Notes under the pieces: generated by a model
Database searches by the model: none
What the model was told of the DNA's origin: nothing
What the model saw: only the letters and a program-made list of their open reading frames with translations
In this document: positions 1 through 9,500 of the stretch, in pieces
Position numbering within the stretch: the first letter of the stretch is position 1
How the letters are laid out: each line of letters opens with the position of its first letter
Made by a program: the position numbers and the translations under genes
Assembly (NCBI RefSeq): GCF_000568405.1
Contig: NZ_ARZY01000037.1
Span: 1-45,880 of the forward strand
From: Catenovulum agarivorans DS-2
Lineage (GTDB): Bacteria > Pseudomonadota > Gammaproteobacteria > Enterobacterales > Alteromonadaceae
Direction: 5' to 3'
DNA length: 45,880 bases

Positions 1-88
1 GAAGGGAAGCCTTGTGTGAGCGACTCATGGAGCGAGCTTGAAGCGTTTTGTGAGTAATACTCCATTTAACTTCGACTTATGGTAGCAC
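1..88. repeat. Direct repeat copy A (upstream of GntP gene)
   Basis: About 88 bases resemble 435-520. Both begin GAAGGGAAGCCTTGTGTGAG and share AAGCGTTTTGT, AATACTCCATTTA and CTTCGACTTAT in the same order and spacing, with scattered substitutions. This copy may start before the window edge. I do not recognise the family; it may be a MITE-like or intergenic dispersed element. Confidence 0.7.
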
Positions 89-434
89 GTGTTAAATGGC
101 GCTGGTGGATGTGTGCAACTGAGCCCACTCGATGTTCAATTTTTAAAAGACGCTGAAAGCCAAGTGCTACATAATCAGCCTAGGTTAAGGTTTCTAACAC
201 AGACACGCGGTAAACCCATCCGTGGGCGCTCGCGACAAATCATCCACGATTTGTACGGTCTGTTTATAGAAACCTCAACCCAGTCCTCAGTAGAAAGATG
301 TTTGCTAGTATTTGGGTTTTGAAAACTAGCTGCTGGGCAAATCCGCTAGCATTTTTATTGCGGAGGGCATTAGTTTGCAGCTATAAAAAATGCCGAGAAG
401 ATGAATGGATGTTTTGCGAACAAAACTTCATAAG
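89..434. other. Gene-poor spacer between the two repeat copies
   Basis: No convincing gene. The only open frame (89-322) has no ribosome-binding site and no recognisable family. Complementary segments near 349-358 (GCATTTTTAT) and 384-394 (ATAAAAAATGC) can pair imperfectly. The stretch may be decayed sequence of a mobile or repeated element, but nothing seen proves it. Confidence 0.5.
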
Positions 435-520
435 GAAGGGAAGCCTTGTGTGAGCGACACAAGGATGCGCTAGAAGCGTTTTGTAAGCAATACTCCATTT
501 AGCTTCGACTTATATAGCAC
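435..520. repeat. Direct repeat copy B (upstream of GntP gene)
   Basis: Second copy of the element at 1-88, 434 bases downstream. Here the start can fold: CCTTGTGT and ACACAAGG form an 8 bp stem around GAGCG; in copy A the right arm is mutated. Directly before it lies another short hairpin (GTTTTG-CGAA-CAAAAC, 411-426). The copy ends about 45 bases before the GntP start, so it may carry part of that gene's promoter or leader. Confidence 0.7.
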
Positions 521-564
521 CTAGTGCTCATTGGATTTAAAAACAATAATAACGAGGAACATAG

Positions 565-1902
565 ATGTTTGACTTACAACTCATAACCGCCGCCATAACA
601 GCAATAGTCGCGTTGCTGATCATGGTGATAAAACTACGTGTGCCCGCTTTTATCGCCCTACTGCTCAGCTGCCTATTACTCGGTATAACCACAGGCATGC
701 AAACACAAGACATTATCAACTCAATCAAAAATGGCATGGGTGGTACACTTGGATTTGTTGCTGTGGTTGTTGGGTTAGGTGCAATACTTGGACAAATACT
801 CGAAGCCAGCGGTGGTATTGAGCAAATAGCCAAAGTGCTAATGAACAAATTTGGCGAAAAAAATATTCAATGGAGTTTAGGTTTCACCGGCTTTTTAGTC
901 GCCATTCCTGTATTTTTTGATGTCGCCTTTATCATACTCGCACCACTATTGTACGGACTCACCAATAAAAGTGGGCGCTCACTTTTATACTATGCAATAC
1001 CACTACTTGCTGGTTTAGCGGTAACTCATGCATTCATTCCACCAACACCTGGGCCAATTGCAGTTGCTGAAATTATCGGTGCAAATTTAGGTTGGGTAAT
1101 TATTTTTGGTGCCGTGGCCGGTATTCCGTCTATGATAATTGCAGGGCCGCTATTCGCACGTTTTATTGCGAAAAGAATCCACGCTGAGGTCCCTGAAGCT
1201 CATCAATCAGACAATAAACAGCTAACGCAACGACTGAGTTTTAATCTTGTTCTCAGCTTAGTTTTGCTACCGCTTGTATTAATTATGTTAGGTACACTCG
1301 CACCTTTCTTATTTGTGAAGGATACCAGCCTATTCTGCACAGCCAAGTTTATAGGTCACCCATTTGTCGCATTAAGCTTAACAACAGTAATAGCGATGTG
1401 GGCATCTGCAAAATACTGTCAATTCAACAAAAGTCAATTGCTTAACCTAGCCAACAAAGCACTCGAGCCCGCAGGCATTATTATTTTAATTACCGGTGCA
1501 GGCGGCGCATTTAAACAAATATTAATCGACTCGGGTGTAGGCCAAATGCTCGGCAACAGCATGGCTGACAGTTCAATGCCACTGGTATTATTGGCCTTTT
1601 TAATAGCAGCGATTACACGCATAGCCCAAGGTTCGTCTACTGTTGCAATGATCACAGCTGCAGGTTTAATGGCACCGATTTTACAATTACAAACATTAAC
1701 ACCCGCGTATTTAGGTTTGTTGGTGATTGCCATTTCATCAGGTGCAACCATAATGTCACATGTTAATGATTCGGGCTTCTGGCTAGTCAGTCGCTATTTG
1801 GGTATCAGTGAACCGGACACATTAAAGTCTTGGACTGTCCTAACCACTTTAATAGCAGTTGTTGGTTTAATCACCTGTTTAATCCTAAGTGCATTTTTAT
1901 AA
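565..1902 (+). CDS. GntP-family gluconate/organic acid:H+ symporter
   Basis: A very hydrophobic 445-residue protein with about twelve predicted membrane helices, the usual length for the GntP family (GntT/GntU, about 440). Family-like features are the N-terminal hydrophobic pair, the loop IPVFFDVAFIILAPL near residue 115, THAFIPPTPGPIAVAE near 155 and the C-terminal ISSGATIMSHVNDSGFWL near 395; the last two are GntP signatures. It should import gluconate or a related sugar acid with protons across the inner membrane. The exact substrate cannot be read from sequence; no sugar-acid kinase or regulator is adjacent, so it stands alone. The ATG is preceded by GAGG at a suitable distance. A sugar-acid transporter would suit an organism living on algal polysaccharide. 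Confidence 0.9.
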   Translation: MFDLQLITAAITAIVALLIMVIKLRVPAFIALLLSCLLLGITTGMQTQDIINSIKNGMGGTLGFVAVVVGLGAILGQILEASGGIEQIAKVLMNKFGEKNIQWSLGFTGFLVAIPVFFDVAFIILAPLLYGLTNKSGRSLLYYAIPLLAGLAVTHAFIPPTPGPIAVAEIIGANLGWVIIFGAVAGIPSMIIAGPLFARFIAKRIHAEVPEAHQSDNKQLTQRLSFNLVLSLVLLPLVLIMLGTLAPFLFVKDTSLFCTAKFIGHPFVALSLTTVIAMWASAKYCQFNKSQLLNLANKALEPAGIIILITGAGGAFKQILIDSGVGQMLGNSMADSSMPLVLLAFLIAAITRIAQGSSTVAMITAAGLMAPILQLQTLTPAYLGLLVIAISSGATIMSHVNDSGFWLVSRYLGISEPDTLKSWTVLTTLIAVVGLITCLILSAFL

Positions 1903-1986
1903 ATAAGCTGAATTCTGGATAATACTTGACGCTGCTAACTGCTTTATGTTGAATAAGCTTTAATGTAAATACAAGGAACAGTCACA

Positions 1987-2541
1987 ATGTTAAACAAAAC
2001 TATCCTAGCAAGCGCTTTAATTGGTCTATCCTTTAGTGCTTTATCTGGGGAATTTAAGCTAACTAGCACAGATATCAACCATGGCGATTTTATGCCCAAA
2101 GCGCAAGAGTTTAACGGCTTTGGTTGTACTGGTGATGACAAATCGCCACAACTAAAATGGACTGGCGCACCTGCAGGCACTAAAAGTTTTGCAGTAACAG
2201 TGCATGACGCAGACGCGCCAACTGGCAGTGGTTGGTGGCACTGGCAAATTATCAATATTCCAGCGTCAGTGACTGAATTAAAAGCGGGGGCCGGCGATAA
2301 ATCAGGCAAGTTTAAGCCAAAAGCCAGTCAACAAATCGAAAACGATTATGGTGTTGCTGCATTTGGCGGAGCTTGTCCGCCGCCTGGACATGGGGCACAT
2401 AAATACAAATTCACCGTGCATGCATTGTCAGTTGAAAAGCTCGAGCTACCACAAAATTCCTCTGGTGCATTAACAGGTTATATGATCAACGCCAATGCAA
2501 TCGACACAGCCACTATCGAAGCTTTATATAAGCGCGATTAA
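1987..2541 (+). CDS. YbhB/YbcL-family Raf kinase inhibitor-like (PEBP) exported protein
   Basis: A 184-residue protein with a cleavable signal peptide (MLNKTILASALIGLSFSALS, cleavage about residue 20). The PEBP fold is recognised from DADAPTGSGWWHW near residue 75 and the ligand-pocket segment PPPGHGAHKYKFTVHAL near residue 130, both typical of the bacterial YbhB/YbcL branch. E. coli YbcL is similar in length and exported, whereas YbhB is shorter and cytoplasmic. The biochemical role of the branch is not settled; binding of small anionic ligands or proteins is assumed. The start has a good AAGGAA site. The gene is separate from its neighbours by 84 and 197 bases, so it is probably monocistronic. 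Confidence 0.9.
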   Translation: MLNKTILASALIGLSFSALSGEFKLTSTDINHGDFMPKAQEFNGFGCTGDDKSPQLKWTGAPAGTKSFAVTVHDADAPTGSGWWHWQIINIPASVTELKAGAGDKSGKFKPKASQQIENDYGVAAFGGACPPPGHGAHKYKFTVHALSVEKLELPQNSSGALTGYMINANAIDTATIEALYKRD

Positions 2542-2574
2542 GCTAACTAACCATTAATACCCAACTTACTTTGC

Positions 2575-2602
2575 TGGAAGCCCAGGACCTGTTGAGCTTC
2601 CA
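2575..2602 (+). terminator. Possible terminator after the PEBP gene
   Basis: TGGAAGC (2575-2581) pairs with GCTTCCA (2596-2602), a 7 bp stem with a 14-base loop, followed by AGTACAATTTTTAG. The loop is long, so this is only a modest candidate. Confidence 0.35.
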
Positions 2603-2738
2603 AGTACAATTTTTAGCTTGGTTTATAGTTTAAATAGCCTATTGCTCAAAAATAACACAAAGATAAACACGCTCTAGCATCTGCTAGTAGCTTGGGTATA
2701 CAATAGCGCCAATTCTAGTTTTAAATTATAGGTTTATT

Positions 2739-3014
2739 ATGGCTCGCACCGTTTTTTGTCAGTACTTAAACAAAGAAGCAGAAGGTCTAGACTTTCAACT
2801 ATACCCAGGTGATATTGGCAAACGCATCTTTGACAATATCTCCAAAGAAGCTTGGGCGTTGTGGCAAAAAAAACAAGTTATGTTAATTAACGAGAAAAAG
2901 CTCAATATGATGAACCCAGAAGACCGCAAATTACTTGAAGGTGCCATGATTGGTTTTTTATTTGAAGGCCAAGACGTAGAAATTGAAGGTTATACTCCGC
3001 CTGAGAAGAAATAA
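2739..3014 (+). CDS. yggX: YggX-type Fe(II)-trafficking / oxidative damage protection protein
   Basis: Exactly 91 residues, as in E. coli YggX. The start [10 protein letters not shown] with its conserved cysteine at position 7, the [19 protein letters not shown] segment and [11 protein letters not shown] are diagnostic. YggX is a small cytosolic protein tied to iron handling and protection of Fe-S clusters from oxidative damage. In many gammaproteobacteria it follows mutY in one operon; here mutY is absent and the gene stands alone, with topB 140 bases downstream on the same strand. AGG lies a short distance upstream of the ATG. Confidence 0.96.
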   Translation: MARTVFCQYLNKEAEGLDFQLYPGDIGKRIFDNISKEAWALWQKKQVMLINEKKLNMMNPEDRKLLEGAMIGFLFEGQDVEIEGYTPPEKK

Positions 3015-3154
3015 TCCACTCATACAAGCTAGCATCACAATCTAGTGATGCTAGCATACCTGCATCTACAGGTCCGTTTGCCCAACGGGATAAATTTGAC
3101 CTGTTTATATATACAGTTATACTTATACACACCTAATCATTGTAGTTTTGAAAA

Positions 3155-5203
3155 ATGCAGCTGTATATTGCCGAAAAACCATCGCTGGCGCGTGCTATTG
3201 CCAGCGTTTTGCCTAAACCACAAAAGAATCAACAAGGTTATATTGAACTCGCTAATGGCGATTGTATAACTTGGTGTATCGGCCATTTACTCGAAAACGC
3301 TCAGCCAGAAGATTACGATGCACGTTATAAATCTTGGCGCATGCAAGACTTACCCATTTGCCCAGAAAAATGGCAGTTAAAAAGTAAAAAGCAAACCAGC
3401 AAACAACTGACTGCGGTTAAAAAACTAATCAAACAAGCAGCGCATATTGTTCATGCAGGCGATCCAGATAGAGAAGGTCAACTGCTGGTCGATGAAGTTA
3501 TTCACCATTGCCAATACAATACAAAAAAAGGTGTATCTCGTTTATTAATTAGCGATTTAAATCCAAGCGCGGTGAAACAAGCGTTAAACAAATTACAGAA
3601 TAATCAAAACTTTAAAAACTTATCAACTTCAGCATTAGCACGTAGCCGCGCTGATTGGTTGTACGGAATTAATTTAAGCCGAGCATTTACGATAAAAGCA
3701 AAACAAGCGGCATATTCAGGTGTCGTTTCTATCGGCCGTGTGCAAACGCCTTTGTTAGGTTTAATTGCACGGCGCGATGAAGAAATTGACGCTTTTGTGC
3801 CACACCCGTTTTACCAAGTAAAAGCACATTTATTAAGCCCAACTGAGCAGCCGTTTATTGCCTGGTGGCAACCGAGTGAGGCCTGCGCGCCACACCAGGA
3901 CAGCGAAGGTCGAGTCATCAATAAAAAGCTCGCAGAGCATGTGGTTGGGCGCATTCAGCAACAAAACGCAACAGTAACTAAAACCTCAGCACAAAATAAA
4001 AAACAAAATGCACCGCTGACTTATAATTTATCCGCTTTGCAAATAGATGCAGCCAAAGCGCTGTCGCTAACCGCGCAACAAACTTTGGACATTTGCCAAA
4101 GTTTATACGAGAAACACAAACTAATCACCTACCCAAGATCAGACTGTCGTTATTTACCTAAAGAGCAATTTAATCAGGCATCATCGGTTACACAAGCGAT
4201 CGCTAACAATTTACCGGATATGCAAAACGCGGTGAACAATGCCAACCTCAAACAAAAAAGCGCCTGTTGGAATGATAAAAAAGTTACAGCACATCACGCG
4301 ATTATTCCCACCAGCAAAAAAACATCAGTACAGTTAACAGCACAAGAAAAAGCTGTCTATCAACTAATCAGTCGCCAATATTTAATGCAGTTTTATCCTG
4401 CCTACGAATACAAACAACAAAAAATCGAGCTGGATATTGCAGGTGGTGTTTTTGTTGCCAAAGCGAATACACCAACTCAATTAGGTTGGAAAGCGCTATT
4501 ACCACAAAAAAAACAGACAAAGAACAAAAGCCAAAGCATTACAGCTGATGCCAATCACTTAGATAAAGAAGAACAAACTTTGCCTGAGCTAAAACAAGGC
4601 GAAATCTGTTTTTGCCAACAAGGTGAATTGGTTGAAAAAATGACCTCGCCACCCGAGCACTTTACCGATGCAACTTTATTAGCCGCCATGACAGGCATTA
4701 GCCGTTTTGTTAAAGATGCTGAAATTAAAAAAATTCTTAAAGAAACCGACGGCTTAGGTACAGAAGCCACCCGTGCAAGCATGATAGAAGTGCTACAAAA
4801 ACGCGGATTTATTCAGCGCCAAGGCAAACAAATACGCGCTAGCCAAACAGGTCGAGATTTAATCAAACAATTACCAGAGCAACTGACCCTGCCAGATATG
4901 ACGGCACAATGGGAAGCAACCCTTGAGCAAATTTATCAAGGCGAAAACAGCTATCAAAACTTTATCAGTCCATTACAACGCCAGTTAGTTGCTTTAGTTG
5001 AACAATGCCAAAATTTAACTGAATTTAAGTTAACTCAAAGCGAGCAGAAAAAGCGTTTTTATAATAGTAGCAAAGGCAAAAATGGCCGAGCTACGAGTAA
5101 CAGCCGCAGCCGCAATCGCAATCGCTCAAGCACAAAATCAGCCAACAAAAATAAAGTAAAGCTACCGAAAAAAGCTAAGAACCAGCAGAAGTTGTATCAA
5201 TAG
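3155..5203 (+). CDS. topB: DNA topoisomerase III
   Basis: A 682-residue type IA topoisomerase. The Toprim domain is at the N-terminus (MQLYIAEKPSLARAIASVLP; acidic motif HAGDPDREGQLLVDE near 102-117). The catalytic tyrosine is Y326 in LITYPRSDCRYLP, close to Y328 of E. coli TopB. SIGRVQTPLLGLIARR and GLGTEATRASMIEVL complete the family signature. It cuts and passes single strands to decatenate DNA, usually with RecQ. The last ~35 residues are a Ser/Asn/Arg/Lys-rich tail, and the protein is slightly longer than E. coli TopB (653). The ribosome-binding site is weak (TTTTGAAAA), but the N-terminus matches the family, so the start is secure. A second copy of the last ~24 codons occurs downstream at 5962-6034. 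Confidence 0.97.
   Translation: MQLYIAEKPSLARAIASVLPKPQKNQQGYIELANGDCITWCIGHLLENAQPEDYDARYKSWRMQDLPICPEKWQLKSKKQTSKQLTAVKKLIKQAAHIVHAGDPDREGQLLVDEVIHHCQYNTKKGVSRLLISDLNPSAVKQALNKLQNNQNFKNLSTSALARSRADWLYGINLSRAFTIKAKQAAYSGVVSIGRVQTPLLGLIARRDEEIDAFVPHPFYQVKAHLLSPTEQPFIAWWQPSEACAPHQDSEGRVINKKLAEHVVGRIQQQNATVTKTSAQNKKQNAPLTYNLSALQIDAAKALSLTAQQTLDICQSLYEKHKLITYPRSDCRYLPKEQFNQASSVTQAIANNLPDMQNAVNNANLKQKSACWNDKKVTAHHAIIPTSKKTSVQLTAQEKAVYQLISRQYLMQFYPAYEYKQQKIELDIAGGVFVAKANTPTQLGWKALLPQKKQTKNKSQSITADANHLDKEEQTLPELKQGEICFCQQGELVEKMTSPPEHFTDATLLAAMTGISRFVKDAEIKKILKETDGLGTEATRASMIEVLQKRGFIQRQGKQIRASQTGRDLIKQLPEQLTLPDMTAQWEATLEQIYQGENSYQNFISPLQRQLVALVEQCQNLTEFKLTQSEQKKRFYNSSKGKNGRATSNSRSRNRNRSSTKSANKNKVKLPKKAKNQQKLYQ
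5125..5197. repeat. topB 3' tail, original copy of a duplicated segment
   Basis: The 3' end of topB coding for the Lys-rich tail. The same segment recurs at 5962-6034, exactly 837 bases downstream. In the clean core (5132-5197) only two of 66 positions differ by my reading. Confidence 0.85.
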
Positions 5204-5360
5204 TGAATTTGTGACGTATTCTACAAAACCCTAACCTGAAAAAGTTCATAGAAACAATAAATTACGATATTATCCAGCTGAACTGACACACAATATAACA
5301 AGTTAATTTTTAATCAACGGAATGGGCAAACCTATAGCCCCTCATTATTTAGGATAGACA

Positions 5361-5918
5361 ATGAAATTACTAACCTTATCAGCTTTAACAAGCCTTTCTC
5401 TTTTTAGTAGCGTATTATCAGCAAACGACTTGTATATTGGAGGCTCTATAGCGTCCTTAACTCACAGCAAGTCTGACTTTAATGACCTAGATTTACTCGC
5501 ATTTTCGGCCAAAATGGGTTTTCAGTTTAATGATTCGTTTTCGACGGAAATCAGATATGCTGGTGGAATTGAAGGTGATTCAAGTCCTTCTTTGATTGGC
5601 CGCTATGAAGATCCTACTAGCGACTTTACTATGGATGTTGATCTCAAAAAGCTTTACGGCGTATATCTTCGAGCGGGAGTAGCTAACGACAGTAACATTT
5701 ACCCATACACGGTTATAGGTATTGCGAGAACCGACATCAAATATGCAAGTATGTATGGTGCATCCTCAAACTCAGAAACAGGTTTGTCATATGGCTTTGG
5801 CGCGGACATTAAGCTAGATGGATTCTCTTTCACAGCTGAGTACACTATATATAGCGATAGAACCAAAGACAATTCAAAAGTCAACGGTTTCTCGATAGGT
5901 TTAACTAAGTACTTTTAG
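5361..5918 (+). CDS. Small outer-membrane beta-barrel protein (OmpA/OmpW-like fold)
   Basis: A 185-residue exported protein with a signal peptide of about 20 residues (MKLLTLSALTSLSLFSSVLSA). The mature part starts DLYIGGSIAS and consists of alternating polar/hydrophobic strands such as KMGFQFNDSFSTEIRYAGG, and ends KYF, a C-terminal aromatic typical of outer-membrane barrels. The size fits an eight-stranded barrel of the OMP_b-brl type. No ligand can be assigned. AGGA sits properly ahead of the ATG. The gene lies between topB and a displaced second copy of the topB tail, which suggests it arrived by a recombination event rather than being ancestral at this site. Confidence 0.8.
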   Translation: MKLLTLSALTSLSLFSSVLSANDLYIGGSIASLTHSKSDFNDLDLLAFSAKMGFQFNDSFSTEIRYAGGIEGDSSPSLIGRYEDPTSDFTMDVDLKKLYGVYLRAGVANDSNIYPYTVIGIARTDIKYASMYGASSNSETGLSYGFGADIKLDGFSFTAEYTIYSDRTKDNSKVNGFSIGLTKYF

Positions 5919-5929
5919 TGACAAGTCAC

Positions 5930-5951
5930 AGCGGAGATTTACCTCTCCGCT
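5930..5951 (+). terminator. Hairpin after the outer-membrane barrel gene
   Basis: AGCGGAGA (5930-5937) pairs with TCTCCGCT (5944-5951), an 8 bp GC-rich stem 12 bases after the stop codon. There is no clean T-run after it, so termination may be weak. Confidence 0.5.
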
Positions 5952-5961
5952 CTCTGTCGGC

Positions 5962-6034
5962 CTCAGCTACAAAATCAGCCAATAAAAATAAAGTAAAGCT
6001 ACCGAAAAAAGCTAAGAGCCAGCAGAAGTTGTAT
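5962..6034 (+). pseudogene. Displaced remnant of the topB 3' end
   Basis: A non-coding copy of the last ~24 topB codons, still in an open frame that ends at TGA (6038-6040). Compared with 5125-5197, the core differs at one silent site (AAC/AAT) and one coding site (AAC/AGC, Asn to Ser). A silent plus a conservative change is what one expects between two functional alleles. The simplest reading is that the barrel gene arrived together with, or displaced, one allele of the topB tail. Confidence 0.8.
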
Positions 6035-6087
6035 GGGTGATTTAGAGCTATACTGAAATCGGTGAATATTTCTTAAGGACAATCCCC

Positions 6088-6489
6088 ATGCTTTACCCTA
6101 TGTTTTCTATGGTAATCCTCACTTTTATAATTGGTGTAATTACCCTGGTGGTTCGTGTAAATAGCGTGCGCAGTGGTCGAGTAAAAATAAAGTATTATCG
6201 GGCCATGCAAGGGCAAGAGGTACCAGATATTGTTAATCGCACATCTAGATGTTTTAGCAATATGTTTGAAATACCTGTGTTATTTTATGTTGCCGCAAGC
6301 CTTTTTCTTAGCCTAAATATCCACAGCCAAACAGCGGTTATTTGTGCCTGGCTATTTGTTGCATTTAGGTGTCTGCAAGCATTAGTGCATTTGACTTATA
6401 ACAATGTCCTGCATCGCATGTTGATGTTTTGGGGCTGCGTAATATCAATGTTGGTGATGTGGGTATTAGTTTTAGTCAACGCTTCTTAG
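6088..6489 (+). CDS. MAPEG-family membrane protein
   Basis: A 133-residue protein with four predicted helices. MAPEG features are the polar segment after helix 1 and the motif NRTSRCFSNMFEIPVLFYVA near residue 50, where Arg/Asn and Glu-x-Pro sit as in glutathione-binding members. Family members include glutathione transferases and related eicosanoid enzymes; most bacterial ones are uncharacterised, so no substrate is proposed. AAGGA precedes the ATG. It converges with the large gene on the other strand and probably shares its terminator hairpin. Confidence 0.85.
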   Translation: MLYPMFSMVILTFIIGVITLVVRVNSVRSGRVKIKYYRAMQGQEVPDIVNRTSRCFSNMFEIPVLFYVAASLFLSLNIHSQTAVICAWLFVAFRCLQALVHLTYNNVLHRMLMFWGCVISMLVMWVLVLVNAS

Positions 6490-6500
6490 GGTCAATGAAC

Positions 6501-6538
6501 ATAACCGCCTCACCAGACATGAATGATGAAGCGGTTAT
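6501..6538. terminator. Shared terminator hairpin between convergent genes
   Basis: ATAACCGC (6501-6508) and GCGGTTAT (6531-6538) form an 8 bp stem between the ends of the MAPEG gene (+) and the large LamG gene (-). It lacks a strong T-run on either side but is in the right place for both. Confidence 0.5.
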
Positions 6539-6550
6539 ACATAAAAGCAA

Positions 6551-9500
6551 TTAGTTTGCAGTTAATACAAAATCATCTGCGAAATAATCACCACCTTGGT
6601 TGTTCCATATAAATATATTATGTGTGCGTTCAGAGTTGCCAGTAGTAAAGATGAGTGTATGCAGCTGATAGCCTCCAGCGTTAGTGACTAACTCATTGTC
6701 TAACGTCGTACCTGTCGACAAATCAGTTACCCCTAACCAAAAACTTTGACCATTATTAGCAACACGTGCTCGCACGGTTAAAGTGTACTGAGTGTTGGCG
6801 GCTAGAGTAATATTGTAGTTAAAGCTGCCTGCCCCATCGACAAAAGCGACATTATTACCATTGTCACTTTGCACACTTGCAGCACCATTCAACGTCCAAC
6901 CTGTTGCCCCATTGTTAAAATCAGGGTTGGCAATTAAGTTATTGGTTACAACATTCACGACAGCCGAATCCGACAATCCATTAACTGTCGTAGCAGTTAT
7001 GGTCGCAGTCCCCTCAGAAATTGCGGTAATTTGACCATTGGCATCAATGGTTGCAATATTGGTGTTGCTTGAAGCATAAGTTACCGTGTCGTCATCAACA
7101 TTATTAGGGTTGATAGTCACTACCGTTTGCATTGAATCACCAATAGGCAATTCGGTTTGTGGTAAAACCAGCTCAATTGATGTGGGTAAATTTGCCTGCT
7201 GACCTTCAGTTAAAACAAAGTCATCCGCGTAATATTCACCGCCGCCATTGTTCCAAATAAAGATGTTATGCACACGCTCACTGCCAGCTGTGGTAAATGT
7301 TAACGTATGAGTTTGGTAACCCGTATTGTCGACACTCGTGCTGACTAAGTTGTTTGGTGCAGCGGCATTAGAAATATCTGTAACCCCAATATAAAAGTCT
7401 TCACCTTGGCTACCAACACGGGCTCGCACGGTTAGGGTGTACTGTGTATTGGCTGCTAATGAAATATTGTAGTTAAAACTACCTGCACCATCGACAAAAG
7501 CAACATTATTGCTATTGTCATTTTGCACACTTGCAGCACCATTTAACGTCCAGTTTGTTTCACCATCATCAAAACCAGAATTGTTTATTAAGTTAATAGG
7601 CGCAACTGGGCCAGACGACTGTTCAACTAAGTCAAAATCATATGCGTAGTAGTCACCACCTGCATTGTTCCAAATAAAGATGTTGTGGTTTCTGTCTCCA
7701 GCATAATCAGCTGTGGTAAATGTTAAAGTTTGCAACTGGTAGTTAGTATTGGTAATTGAGGTATTCGCCAGTGTAGTTGCTGTAACCAGATCTGTTACCC
7801 CCAACCAAAAACTCTGACCATTGTTTGCAACACGTGCCATAACCGTCAAGGTATATTCGGTATTACCCGCCAGTGCAATGTTGTAGTTAAAGCTGCCTGC
7901 ACCATCAATATGAGCAACATTACTATTGCCATTATCGTTGATAACATTGGTATTGCCATTGGTTGTCCAACCATTTTCACCAGGTTGTGGTAGCTCACCG
8001 CTGTTTCCGCCATTGTTTCCGCCGTCGTTTCCGCCGTCGTTTCCACCGTTGTTTCCGCCGTTGTTGTCATCTAATTGACCATCAGCTAACAATAAGGTGT
8101 CGATATTAAAACCGTTTGCAGGAGCAACAAAAGCTTGAGCAGGTAAACCTTGACCCAACCAATTAGCAGGAATATTCCCAAAAACTAATGGATCAGGTTG
8201 CATAGGTTGGCGGCGAGGATCGTCCGGTGCGTTAACATTAGCATTAAATGTTAATGCTGCAACACTCAGTGTTGGACGTTCATTAGCAGGTTCTGTATGG
8301 CAGCTTAAACAAAACGCATTTTGTGATGAGTCAGGTCTTGGCTGATTTCTTAACAATGGACCTTCAGGGAAGTTAATGCTTTCACGCACACTCACCAAAC
8401 CATTCGGGATATTGCCTAAATGCGCGGCATAATCAGTTGTGTAATCGTGATAACAAACATATTGGTTGAATGACGGCTCATTATTCGCATCTAACACATT
8501 GGTAATTTGATTATGTGTACTCGCAGGGTAGCTATTCGCCATATTTTGCCAAACATTAGCCGCATTGCCTAAAACGCCTACTAAGGTACCGTTCGCATGA
8601 TTACAAGCCACCTCGGCATTCACTTCTTCAGCGAAAATTTTAAAGTCATCAATCCAGCCTCTAAACCCATTTGCATCACCTTGGCCGACCAATAAATTAC
8701 CAGGGGTAAGCTGGAACAAAGCTAAATTATTCGCTGTATTGTAAGTATCAACCACCATACCATTTACATAGGTTTGAATGGTCGAGTTGGCATTGGTTAA
8801 TTGAAAAGCAATATGCGACCAAGCATTTGCCGATATATCAATAGGTGAGTTTACAACATGAATTTGCCCACCAGTGGCATTGAAGAAGACAATTTGATCA
8901 TTGCCGCGCAAGCGGATTTCACTACCATCCGGAAATGAAATTAAGTTTCTGGTGCCAGCAACGCTGCGCGGGTCAACAAAAATACTATAGTACCAACTTG
9001 ACGCCAATACATTTCTGTTTTGCGCTGGAATCGTAAATTCTATGCCATCATTTTGGCCGTCTAACCATAAACCTTTACCATGAATACCACCATTACTGAT
9101 GGGTTCAACTCGAGCATCTGAGTTATTTACGTTTGATAATAAACGACCTCTGTCTGGGATTAACCATTCCGAATTCGGCACAACCCCATTTAAATTAGGT
9201 CGGCCACCTGTTGCAGCATTTTGCACATGGTTGTGATATTCACCACGCGCATTGTTATCAGCGACATTCACAGCATACGTCATATTCGCGTTAATAAAGC
9301 TATTTGGGTTAAGGTAATCATCAAAACGCACTTCATCAGTACTTCGGCCCGTACTCATTAACCAAGTCACATCTGCAGGTGATACTGGACGCATATTAAA
9401 ATGGTAGTTAAACCTATGTTCGTTGGTATCAAAAAAGTTAGTATTGGCAGAATTACTCGCAGGCATATCACTGTATTCACGCTGACGCCCCATGCCAACT

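Noticed and set aside
308-320. GTATTTGGGTTTT at 308-320 is the reverse complement of 45866-45878 near the end of the window
   Set aside because: A 13-base inverted match over a 45.9 kb window is expected several times by chance in AT-rich DNA, and the flanks do not match, so this is not evidence of a mobile element spanning the window.
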